Assembly (NCBI GenBank): GCA_002337385.1 | Contig: DDFY01000004.1 | Span: 198,953 to 262,952 of the forward strand | Source of the DNA: Erythrobacter sp. UBA1916 | GTDB lineage: Bacteria > Pseudomonadota > Alphaproteobacteria > Sphingomonadales > Sphingomonadaceae | Length of the DNA stretch: 64,000 nucleotides | Direction: 5' to 3' | Shown here: in pieces, positions 9,710 to 17,626 of the stretch | Numbering within the stretch: the stretch's first letter is position 1 | Layout of the letters: every line of letters begins with the position of its first letter | The notes under the pieces: generated by a model | What the model was told of the DNA's origin: nothing | Database searches by the model: none | The model's input: only the letters and a program-made list of their open reading frames with translations | Program-made: the position numbers and the translations under genes

Positions 9710-10597
9710 CTAGGTTACGCCAAAGGTCCAGCCCTCGGTGCGCGCGATTTCCTCAGTTAGCCCCACAGGACGCCACAATTCCTCCCGCGAGGCGGCGCGG
9801 CGCAGCCACGCGGCAGTGAGCAATGCGTCCGAAGCATGATCGCTGATCGGGCCTGCCCCGGCGACGGGCCATGAGCCAATAGCGGGATGGGTCAGCGCCT
9901 TGTTCAGATCCTCGTAGCTGCGGATCTTGGTGGCCGAAGCCTTGCCGCCCACTGCCAGCGCGGGGATCGCCGTGTACATCTCGACCACCAGTGAACCGGT
10001 GCCGGGATCGGCGTCGAACGGCCAGACCGGCAGGGTGCCCGCCAGCCGGTGAAGCACCCGCATCCCCGTCAGCGAGGCCTTGCCGACCTGCCCGTTGCCG
10101 ACCAGCTTGAAATTGCTGTGCGGGCGGCAGCCCACGGCGCGTTGCGCATGTTCGGTGATGCGCAGGCGGCCGTTGCGATGCTCTGCGCCGTCGCAGCGGT
10201 AGTGCGTGCCCATCTGCGCGCCATGGTGGAAATACTCGCGCAACTCGGGATGGGCGACAAAGCTGGAGGCGGCGAGATGGTCGTCCTCGGCGCAGCATTC
10301 TTCCACCAGCCGCCACAGGGCCTTGGCATCGGGCGGGCTGCGGCTCCAGCCGGGAAAGAAGGCGCCGCAATCGGCAAAGGCCAGCGAGGTGCCCAGATCG
10401 AGGCCGACCAGCGTCGAATCGGGCAGGTCGTGCTTGAGCAGGTGCAGCACATCTTCGCGCGACCATCCCTTGGCAGGGGGAGCGGCGAGTGTTGGTGCGT
10501 CATCGCCGAGGCTGCACGTCGCCAGTGCGATTGACCTGTGCCTTTCCCCTTTCGCCCCTGACCAGTCGATGGCGATGAAGTGGCGGAACCGGCTCAA
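9710..10597 (-). CDS. Predicted RNase H-like protein (DUF429-like)
   Basis: A 295-residue protein that I do not recognise firmly. It begins with IAIDWSGAKG, has GLDLG near residue 75 and ends with SDHASDAL followed by an Ala-rich helix. Three spaced acidic motifs of this kind match the RNase H-like DUF429 group (inference). The start is TTG at 10597, overlapping the rarA stop as TTGA and preceded by GAGGAG five bases away, a strong ribosome-binding site; another TTG lies at 10624. It is probably co-transcribed with rarA, which would fit a nucleic-acid function. Confidence 0.7.
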   Translation of the reverse strand: MSRFRHFIAIDWSGAKGERHRSIALATCSLGDDAPTLAAPPAKGWSREDVLHLLKHDLPDSTLVGLDLGTSLAFADCGAFFPGWSRSPPDAKALWRLVEECCAEDDHLAASSFVAHPELREYFHHGAQMGTHYRCDGAEHRNGRLRITEHAQRAVGCRPHSNFKLVGNGQVGKASLTGMRVLHRLAGTLPVWPFDADPGTGSLVVEMYTAIPALAVGGKASATKIRSYEDLNKALTHPAIGSWPVAGAGPISDHASDALLTAAWLRRAASREELWRPVGLTEEIARTEGWTFGVT

Positions 10598-11910
10598 GCG
10601 CGCTCCTCGCGCAGCCGTTGCCAATAATCCAGCCGCTTGCGCACCTCTCGCTCGAACCCGCGTTCGACCGGCTCGTAAAAGGTTTGTGGCGTCATCTCCT
10701 CGGGCCAGTAGTTGTCGCCCGAAAAGCCATCATCGGCGTCGTGATCGTAGGTGTAGCCGGCGCCATAGCCGACATCCTTCATCAGCTTGGTGGGGGCGTT
10801 GACGATGTTCATCGGGGGCATCAGGCTGCCGGTGTCGCGCGCAGAGCGGAAGGCCGCCTTCTGCGCCTTGTAGACCGCGTTCGATTTGGGCGCGGTGGCG
10901 AGATAGAGACAGGCCTGCACCAGCGCCAGTTCGCCTTCGGGGCTGCCGAGGAACTGGTAGGTTTCCTTGGCCGCCACGCATTGGGTGAGCGCGGCGGGGT
11001 CGGCCATGCCGATGTCCTCAACCGCCATGCGCACCAGCCGCCGGGCGAGGAACAGCGGCTCTTCACCGGCCACCAGCATCCGCGCCAGATAGTACAGCGC
11101 CGCCTGCGGATCGGACCCGCGCACCGCCTTGTGGAGCGCGGAAATGAGATTGTAGTGCCCCTCGCGGTCCTTGTCGTAAACCGCCACCCGGCGTTGCAGG
11201 AACTGGCCGAGTTCGGATGGACCGAGGGCCTTGGTAATCCCTGCGGCGTAAAGCGTTTCGGCCTGATTGAGCAGGAACCGCCCGTCGCCATCGGCGCTGG
11301 CGACCAGCGCCTCGCGCGCCTCGTCGGTGAGGGGAAGGGGGCCTTCCAGCTCCTCGGCCTTTTCGAGCAGCCGCGCGAGGGCCCCGGCATCGAGCCGGTG
11401 CAGGATCAGCACCTGCGCGCGGCTCAGCAGCGCGGCGTTGAGTTCGAAGCTGGGGTTCTCGGTGGTCGCGCCCACCAGCGTGACCACGCCGCTTTCGACG
11501 AAGGGCAGGAAGCCATCCTGCTGGGCGCGGTTGAAGCGGTGGATCTCGTCCACGAACAGCAGGGTGCGCTGTCCGCTCGCCTCCTGCACCTTACGGGCGG
11601 CTTCGAAGGCCTTCTTCAGGTCGGCTACGCCCGAAAAGACCGCGCTCACGGCTTCGTACCGCATGCCCACGCTGGCCGCGAGCAGGCGCGCAATCGAGGT
11701 CTTGCCGGTGCCCGGCGGCCCCCACAGCACCATGCTGGAGAGTTTGCCCGCGGCCACCATGCGGCCGATTGCGCCTTCGGGGCCGGTCAGGTGTTCCTGA
11801 CCGATCACCTCATCCAGCGCACGCGGACGCAGCCGTTCGGCCAGCGGGGCCTGATCGTCAGGGGCGGACGCAGGATTAGGGGCGGGATCGTCTTTGAACA
11901 GGTCGCTCAT
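10594..11910 (-). CDS. rarA: Replication-associated recombination protein A (AAA+ ATPase, RarA/MgsA)
   Basis: A 438-residue AAA+ ATPase related to clamp-loader subunits and RuvB that acts at stalled replication forks. It shows Walker A GPPGTGKTS near residue 60, Walker B LLFVDEIHRFN near 115, sensor 1 GATTENPSF and the C-terminal tetramerisation domain with YLARMLVAGE. The ATG at 11910 (MSDLFKDD) fits the family; an in-frame extension upstream lacks support. Its last bases overlap the DUF429-like gene. Confidence 0.93.
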   Translation of the reverse strand: MSDLFKDDPAPNPASAPDDQAPLAERLRPRALDEVIGQEHLTGPEGAIGRMVAAGKLSSMVLWGPPGTGKTSIARLLAASVGMRYEAVSAVFSGVADLKKAFEAARKVQEASGQRTLLFVDEIHRFNRAQQDGFLPFVESGVVTLVGATTENPSFELNAALLSRAQVLILHRLDAGALARLLEKAEELEGPLPLTDEAREALVASADGDGRFLLNQAETLYAAGITKALGPSELGQFLQRRVAVYDKDREGHYNLISALHKAVRGSDPQAALYYLARMLVAGEEPLFLARRLVRMAVEDIGMADPAALTQCVAAKETYQFLGSPEGELALVQACLYLATAPKSNAVYKAQKAAFRSARDTGSLMPPMNIVNAPTKLMKDVGYGAGYTYDHDADDGFSGDNYWPEEMTPQTFYEPVERGFEREVRKRLDYWQRLREERA

Positions 11911-12025
11911 CGCTTCCGCTATGTAGCGAAGGTGCCGACAATTGCATCCCGCCACGTGCAGCAAGGCGGGTATGACAGGCCTTTCCCCGGCAGAACGAAG
12001 CCCGAAGGCTCTGTGCAGAGCGCGA

Positions 12026-12490
12026 CTATTGCCGCCGTTCGTCCAGACCGTTCAGCTTCTCGTCCCAGTCGTCGGTCAAGCTAGCGTCATACTCGCGCGC
12101 GGTACGGTAGAAGGCCTGCGCGCGGTCGATCGCCGAGTTGATATCGCTCTTGTAACGCCACACGCCCTTGGGATCGCCATTCAGCGTGGTGGAGAGGATG
12201 CGCTGATGCAGCATCAGCCCGGCGCGCATATTGACGATTGCGAAGTAACGGCAGCCGTTGGTGGCGTTGCCCTCACAGGCCAGCTTCGCATAGCGCAAAG
12301 TCTCTTGCGGGTTTTCCGGATCTTCGTTGTCGGACAGCGTGATGGCCGCGTTCAGGCATGAACTGGCTACGCCACTATTGCATTCGCGGATCGCGCCCGA
12401 AGCATCGCCTTCTTGCGCGCTGGCGGGCGAAGACCCGATTGCGGCGAAAGCGGCAAGCGCCAATCCTGTCGACCAATTCCAAGTACCCAT
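12026..12490 (-). CDS. Secreted cysteine-containing hypothetical protein (Sel1-like)
   Basis: A 154-residue protein with a signal peptide (residues 1-25, cleavage near SPASAQ). The mature part has four cysteines in two CxxG/A-type helices (CNSGVASSC and ACEGNATNGC) with spacing like cysteine-rich Sel1 repeats. It is likely a small helical periplasmic protein. The start at 12490 follows AGGGGG. I know no function. It is monocistronic between rarA and a glycosyltransferase on the same strand. Confidence 0.72.
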   Translation of the reverse strand: MGTWNWSTGLALAAFAAIGSSPASAQEGDASGAIRECNSGVASSCLNAAITLSDNEDPENPQETLRYAKLACEGNATNGCRYFAIVNMRAGLMLHQRILSTTLNGDPKGVWRYKSDINSAIDRAQAFYRTAREYDASLTDDWDEKLNGLDERRQ

Positions 12491-12666
12491 GACTGCCCCC
12501 TGTTCGTGCCTTGGCATAGGCATAACCAGCTCGTCGTCGGTGACCAAGGGGCGGGGCACCAGCTTCATGAATCTTCAGAAGAGGTGTCTGTTCAGAACGT
12601 GGCGATGGCATGAAGAGCCAAAACCAGATCGACGAGCTGGCGGCGCAGGCTTGCGAAGCTATTACC

Positions 12667-13833
12667 TCAGGCGGCGGCGCGCTCTGCCAGCAGTTGCCGG
12701 TATATCGCGCCGACTGCGAGGTTGATCTTTTCCCAGTCGTAGGCCGAAGCGGCTTCGGCAGCGGCGACACCGTGCGCCTTGCCCAGTGCCGGGTCTTCGC
12801 AATAGGTGGCCAGCGCGTCGGCAAAGCCGGCAATGTCCGACGGATCGACCAGCCGTCCGGTGCGGCCATCGGCTACCAGCCCGCTCGATCCGGTTGCCCG
12901 CGCGGCCACCACCGGAACCCCGGAGGCCATGGCTTCCAGTGTGACATTGCCGAAGGTCTCGGTCACGCTGGGGTTGAACAGCATGTCCATGCTGGCGACG
13001 GCGCGGCCAAGGTCTTCCCCCGCAAGGAAGCCGGCGAAGGCGGCGCCCGGTGTGTGCTCGGCAAACCAGCCCTTCGCGGGGCCTTCGCCAATCACCATCA
13101 CCTGATGCGCGACGCCGCGCTGGCGCAGTGCGGCGAGCGTCTCGGCGAAGACGTCGAGCCCCTTTTCGAGCACCAACCGACCGAGAAAGCCGATCACCGG
13201 CGGTTCGTCAGCGAGGCCAATGCTGCGCCGCCATTCGAGATCGCGCGCACCGGGATGGAAGATCTGCTTTTCCACCCCGCGCGACCACACCTCGACGCGG
13301 TCGTTCATGCCCTGCGCCTTCAGCACGTCGATCATCGTCGGGCTGGGGCAGAGCAGGATGTCGCAGCGCCGATAGAGCTTGCGCAGCCAGGCCTCGACCA
13401 GCCCTTCGGCAAACCCGAAGCCATAATAGCGCGGATAGGTCTCGAACCGCGTGTGGATGGTGCAGACGACCGGCTTGCCCCGTTTGCGGCCCCAGGCGGC
13501 GGCTTGCCGCGCGGCGCGGTCGGGGCTGGAGATGTGGATCACTTGCGGATCGAACCGTTCGAGATCGGCGCGCACCTTGGCCGAAAGCCCGGCGGGAATG
13601 CGGTATTCGCTGCGTCCGGGGATGGCGAAGCTGGGAATCGAAACGAGCGGCCCCGTCGGCGGGAAGGGCGGGTTGGAGATGGTGGGCGAATAGACGCGCA
13701 TGTCCGCGCCATGCTCCATCAGTGTGCCCACGAGGCGGTTCTGCGCCTTGTTGGCACCGTCGCGTACGTAGTTGTAGTTGCCGCTGAAAAGCGCCACGCG
13801 CAGGCCGGCAAGGTCTGGTCGATTGTCTGCCAT
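12667..13833 (-). CDS. Family 4 glycosyltransferase (retaining, GT-B fold)
   Basis: A 388-residue GT-B enzyme. The N-domain begins LRVALFSGNYNYVRDGANKA; the C-domain contains GRLVLEKGLD near residue 225 and the donor-binding ETFGNVTLEAMASGVPVVA near 310, where the E-x7-E motif of GT4 enzymes lies. It resembles enzymes that glycosylate diacylglycerol or lipid-linked mannosides, but the donor cannot be read from sequence. The ATG at 13833 fits. It is divergent from a polytopic membrane protein at 13965, which may act on the same glycolipid. Confidence 0.85.
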   Translation of the reverse strand: MADNRPDLAGLRVALFSGNYNYVRDGANKAQNRLVGTLMEHGADMRVYSPTISNPPFPPTGPLVSIPSFAIPGRSEYRIPAGLSAKVRADLERFDPQVIHISSPDRAARQAAAWGRKRGKPVVCTIHTRFETYPRYYGFGFAEGLVEAWLRKLYRRCDILLCPSPTMIDVLKAQGMNDRVEVWSRGVEKQIFHPGARDLEWRRSIGLADEPPVIGFLGRLVLEKGLDVFAETLAALRQRGVAHQVMVIGEGPAKGWFAEHTPGAAFAGFLAGEDLGRAVASMDMLFNPSVTETFGNVTLEAMASGVPVVAARATGSSGLVADGRTGRLVDPSDIAGFADALATYCEDPALGKAHGVAAAEAASAYDWEKINLAVGAIYRQLLAERAAA

Positions 13834-13964
13834 TGCGCGCTGCCTTAGGCGAGGCTGGGGGATATGGCGAGAGGGGGATGCTACCGGTTGGTGGGCATTT
13901 ACGCCAAATCCACCATTCTTGCCCCATAGCGCGCCATCGACCATGCGCGAGCAAAGTGGGGCAA

Positions 13965-15464
13965 GTGAACACTGCGACGATCAAGGCAAGCGCAGCCCGC
14001 GCAAGCTTCGACACGCTCGAGGCGATGCTCACCCGTGCATGGCCCGTGGTGGTCGCCTCCATATTCGCCCTGCAAACCGCGCTGATTCTGATCCACCAAC
14101 CCTTCGCAGACGAGTGGCAGGCGTTGCAGATCGCGGTGCAATCGCCAGACATCCCGGCGCTGTTCGCCAATCTCCGCTACGAGACGCACCCTCCGGCTTG
14201 GTACTTGCTGCTGCGCGCACTGGCTGCCGTGGTTGGCCCGTACAACGCATTGCCCGCCGCCGGCCTGCTGCTGGCCCTGCCGGTGCAGGCGATCATCCTG
14301 CTGCGCAGCCCTTGGCCGCATTGGGCACGGCTGGCGGTTGCGCTCTCGGCCCCGATCCTGTTCGAATTTTCCGTCGTCGCGCGTGGGCATACGCTTGGCA
14401 TGGCGCTGATCTTCGCGGCGCTGGCAACATGGGAGCGCAAGACCATCCCGTGGTTCGCCATTGCGGTGCTGCCAGCGGTCGATTTCCTCTACGGCGTCGT
14501 GAGTCTCGCGCTGATCGCGTTCCGTTTTGCCGAGCGCCGGATCTGGCTGCCGGGGCTGGGGGCATGGTTGGCGATCAGCCTGATCGCGGCCTGGTCGATC
14601 ATTCCGGCGCCTGACTATGTGCCCGTTTATGGTGAGACCGACGGGCGTTTCGTGCATCTCGTGCTGGCGCTGCTGCGCTTTTCGGTGGTGTACCTGCCGA
14701 TCCAGGGCAAGTTCGACGCGCTCGACTGGGGTGCCGGTCCGCCGGAGTTGCTGATGCGGACCTTGTGGTCAGTGCTGGTGCTGACCATGGCGGTGCTCGC
14801 ACGTGGACGGCGGCTCGAAGGGGCGGTGATGTTCGGCATCATGGCGCTGATGTTCGCCTTTTCTGCCTGGCTGTACCCTTTGCAGAACCGCCATGTGTTT
14901 CTCCTTGGCACTGTGATGCTGGTGGTCCTGTGGCGGCGCTCGGCGGCGGGCGAACCCGTGCATCCAGTCGTGGGGCTATGGCTTGCCTTCGGCGCATTCG
15001 CTGGCTTGTGGACGGCGTGGTTCGGGCTGACCCACACCTTCGAGCGCAGCCGTGAGATCGCCCAATATATCCGGGCCGAGGGCCTTGCCGATGAACACTG
15101 GGTGGCGGTGCCCGATATGGCCGGGCAGGGCATATCGGCGCTCACGCAGGTGCCATTTGAGAAGCCGGGCGGGGGTTGCATGCAGAGCTACGTGCGCTGG
15201 GATGCGCCCTTGGTCATGCGGCGGCCGGAAGGCTATATGCCGTGGCTCCGCGAACAGATGCGCGAGCGGGGGCGCTTCTACATCTTTTCGAACATCGCCA
15301 TCGAGGGCCTGCCCGCGGTCCAGCCGGTCAAGAGCTGGGCGCCGGTGCTTGAGGCGAAGGAATACCACATCTACGTGGTGAACCCCGATGCGGCGCCCGC
15401 GCGGCTAGCCCTGCCGGACTGCGTGCCCGGTACGCGCCCGCTGGCCGGCACACCAGCGATCTGA
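13965..15464 (+). CDS. Polytopic membrane protein, GT-C glycosyltransferase-like
   Basis: About 499 residues with roughly ten hydrophobic segments over the first 360 residues and a soluble C-terminal domain of some 130. An acidic site ADEW after the first membrane segment and HPPAWY in the next loop recall the DE/D first-loop motif of GT-C enzymes (PMT/ArnT type). The GTG at 13965 is chosen because membrane segment 1 follows at residue 20; further upstream the frame reads as noncoding. Function as a polyprenyl-phosphate-dependent glycosyltransferase is inference. Confidence 0.72.
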   Translation: MNTATIKASAARASFDTLEAMLTRAWPVVVASIFALQTALILIHQPFADEWQALQIAVQSPDIPALFANLRYETHPPAWYLLLRALAAVVGPYNALPAAGLLLALPVQAIILLRSPWPHWARLAVALSAPILFEFSVVARGHTLGMALIFAALATWERKTIPWFAIAVLPAVDFLYGVVSLALIAFRFAERRIWLPGLGAWLAISLIAAWSIIPAPDYVPVYGETDGRFVHLVLALLRFSVVYLPIQGKFDALDWGAGPPELLMRTLWSVLVLTMAVLARGRRLEGAVMFGIMALMFAFSAWLYPLQNRHVFLLGTVMLVVLWRRSAAGEPVHPVVGLWLAFGAFAGLWTAWFGLTHTFERSREIAQYIRAEGLADEHWVAVPDMAGQGISALTQVPFEKPGGGCMQSYVRWDAPLVMRRPEGYMPWLREQMRERGRFYIFSNIAIEGLPAVQPVKSWAPVLEAKEYHIYVVNPDAAPARLALPDCVPGTRPLAGTPAI

Positions 15465-15473
15465 AACGAAAAT

Positions 15474-15498
15474 GCCCCCTCCGTTAGGAGAGGGCTTT
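15474..15498. terminator. Convergent terminator hairpin
   Basis: GCCCCCTCC pairs with GGAGAGGGC around GTTA (15483-15486) with one mismatch. TTT follows on the plus strand and ATTTTCG on the minus strand, so it can end both the membrane-protein gene and typA. Confidence 0.7.
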
Positions 15499-15504
15499 CG
15501 TAGA

Positions 15505-17325
15505 TTAGTCCTCGTTCTTGCGCGAGTGACGCTTGCGCTCGTGCGGATCGAGATAGCGCTTGCGCAGGCGGATCGACTGCGGGGTGACTTCCACCAGCTC
15601 GTCGTTCTGGATGTAGGCGATGGCCTGTTCCAGCGTCATCCGGCGGGGCGGGGTCAGGCGGATGCCTTCATCCTTACCGCTGGCGCGGAAGTTGGTCAGC
15701 TGCTTGGACTTGAGCGGGTTCACTTCCATGTCCTGCGGCTTGGCGTTTTCGCCGATGATCATGCCCTCATAGAGCTTCTCGTTCGGCTTCACGAACAGCA
15801 CGCCGCGCTCTTCGATGGCGTTGAGCGCGTAGGCCTGTGCCTCGCCCTGTTCCATCGAGATCAGCACGCCGTTCTGACGGCCTTCGATCTTGCCCTTGTG
15901 CGGGCCATACTTCTCGAACAGGCGGTTCATGATGCCGGTGCCACGGGTGTCCGACAGGAACTCGCCGTGGTAGCCGATCAGGCCGCGCGAGGGGGCCGAG
16001 AAGATGATGCGGGTCTTGCCGCCGCCGCTCGGGCGCATGTCGGTGAGCTCAGCCTTGCGCTGGGCCATCTTGTCCACGACCGTGCCGGAGAATTCGTCGT
16101 CAACGTCGACCACCACGGTTTCATACGGCTCTTCGCGGCCATCGGGGCCATCGCGGAACAGCACGCGCGGGCGGCTGATCGACAGCTCGAAGCCTTCGCG
16201 GCGCATGTTCTCGATCAGCACGCCGAGCTGCAATTCGCCGCGGCCCGCCACTTCGAAAGCGTCGCGTTCGGCGCTCTCGGTGACGCGGATGGCGACGTTG
16301 GTTTCGGCCTCGCGCTCAAGCCGGTCGCGAATCACGCGGCTTTGCACCTTGTCGCCTTCGCGCCCGGCATAGGGGCTGTCATTGACCGAGAAGGTCATCG
16401 ACAGGGTCGGCGGGTCGATCTCGGAGGCCGCGATCGGCTCGCTCACTTCGAGGGCGCACAGCGTGTTGGAAACGGTCGCGACGGTGAGGCCGGCGATGGC
16501 GACGATGTCACCTGCCTTGGCGCTTTCCACCGGCACGCGATCAAGCCCGTCGTAAGCGAAGACCTTGGTCGCGCGGCCAGCTTCGATCTGCTTGCCGTTC
16601 ACGTCGAGCGCCTTGATCGGCATGCCGACTTCCAGCTTGCCGCTTTCGATGCGCCCGGTGAGGATACGGCCGAGGAAGTTGTCGCGGTCGAGCAGGGTTG
16701 CCAGCATCGCGAATTCGGCGTTCTCGTCGAGACCCGGCGACGGAACGTGGTCGCGGATCAGCTCGAACAGCGGCTCAAGCGTACCTTCGCGTGCATCGGG
16801 ATCGGAGCTGGCATAGCCGTTGCGGCCTGAGGCATAGAGCACGGGGAAGTCGAGCTGCTCATCGTCGGCTTCGAGCGCGACGAACAGGTCGAACACCTCG
16901 TCGAGCACTTCGACGTGGCGGCCATCGGGACGGTCGATCTTGTTGACGACCACGATCGGCTTGAGGCCAAGACCCAGCGCCTTGCCGGTGACGAACTTGG
17001 TCTGCGGCATCGCGCCTTCCGAGCTGTCGACCAGCAGGATCACGCCGTCGACCATCGACAGGATGCGTTCCACCTCGGCGCCGAAGTCGGCGTGGCCGGG
17101 GGTATCGACGATGTTGATGCGCAGATCGTTCCACACCACCGAGGTCGGCTTGGCGAGAATGGTGATCCCGCGTTCCTTCTCGAGGTCGTTGCTGTCCATG
17201 GCGCGTTCTTCCACGCGCTGGTTGTCGCGGAAGGTGCCGGACTGGCGGAACAACTGATCGACGAGCGTGGTCTTGCCATGATCGACGTGGGCGATGATCG
17301 CGATATTGCGAAGCGCGGAGGACAT
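15505..17325 (-). CDS. typA: Ribosome-associated GTPase TypA/BipA
   Basis: A 606-residue translational GTPase that binds the ribosome and supports growth under stress and late 50S assembly. G1 AHVDHGKTT (near residue 12), G3 DTPGHADF and G4 NKIDRPD are intact, followed by domain 2, the EF-G-like domains and the BipA-specific C-terminal domain ending in a basic tail. The start MSSALRNIAII at 17325 matches family N-termini. The gene is monocistronic and convergent with its left neighbour. Confidence 0.96.
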   Translation of the reverse strand: MSSALRNIAIIAHVDHGKTTLVDQLFRQSGTFRDNQRVEERAMDSNDLEKERGITILAKPTSVVWNDLRINIVDTPGHADFGAEVERILSMVDGVILLVDSSEGAMPQTKFVTGKALGLGLKPIVVVNKIDRPDGRHVEVLDEVFDLFVALEADDEQLDFPVLYASGRNGYASSDPDAREGTLEPLFELIRDHVPSPGLDENAEFAMLATLLDRDNFLGRILTGRIESGKLEVGMPIKALDVNGKQIEAGRATKVFAYDGLDRVPVESAKAGDIVAIAGLTVATVSNTLCALEVSEPIAASEIDPPTLSMTFSVNDSPYAGREGDKVQSRVIRDRLEREAETNVAIRVTESAERDAFEVAGRGELQLGVLIENMRREGFELSISRPRVLFRDGPDGREEPYETVVVDVDDEFSGTVVDKMAQRKAELTDMRPSGGGKTRIIFSAPSRGLIGYHGEFLSDTRGTGIMNRLFEKYGPHKGKIEGRQNGVLISMEQGEAQAYALNAIEERGVLFVKPNEKLYEGMIIGENAKPQDMEVNPLKSKQLTNFRASGKDEGIRLTPPRRMTLEQAIAYIQNDELVEVTPQSIRLRKRYLDPHERKRHSRKNED

Positions 17326-17444
17326 TGACGATTTTCCCGGGTTGGATGGGCGCAATACGTGTTGCGCCTGCGAAGATTTTTGCGCCCGTAGACGATAGGG
17401 CCGCCGCCTGCAAGCTGTGCATTGACGCATTGCTGACTGACGTA

Positions 17445-17464
17445 TAGGTTAAGTCTATGACCTA
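17445..17464. promoter_or_regulatory. Possible operator upstream of the TonB-dependent receptor
   Basis: TAGGT (17445-17449) and ACCTA (17460-17464) form a perfect inverted repeat with a 10-base spacer, about 165 bp before the receptor gene and downstream of a TTGACG box at 17423. The interval 17326-17626 is otherwise noncoding and richer in AT. An operator role is speculative. Confidence 0.3.
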
Positions 17465-17626
17465 AACTGTGGCGAGCGCGCAACAGGTGAAGCGATAATT
17501 CACCGGCGTTCGGCTCTGGGTTGATAGTAAATGTAGATTATACAGTCATTTCGACCGATAACCTCGGTCGTCCGGAGGTACGCGCAGCAACAAGCTCGAC
17601 CGCCGGGAGGAGAGGATGGAGAACAA

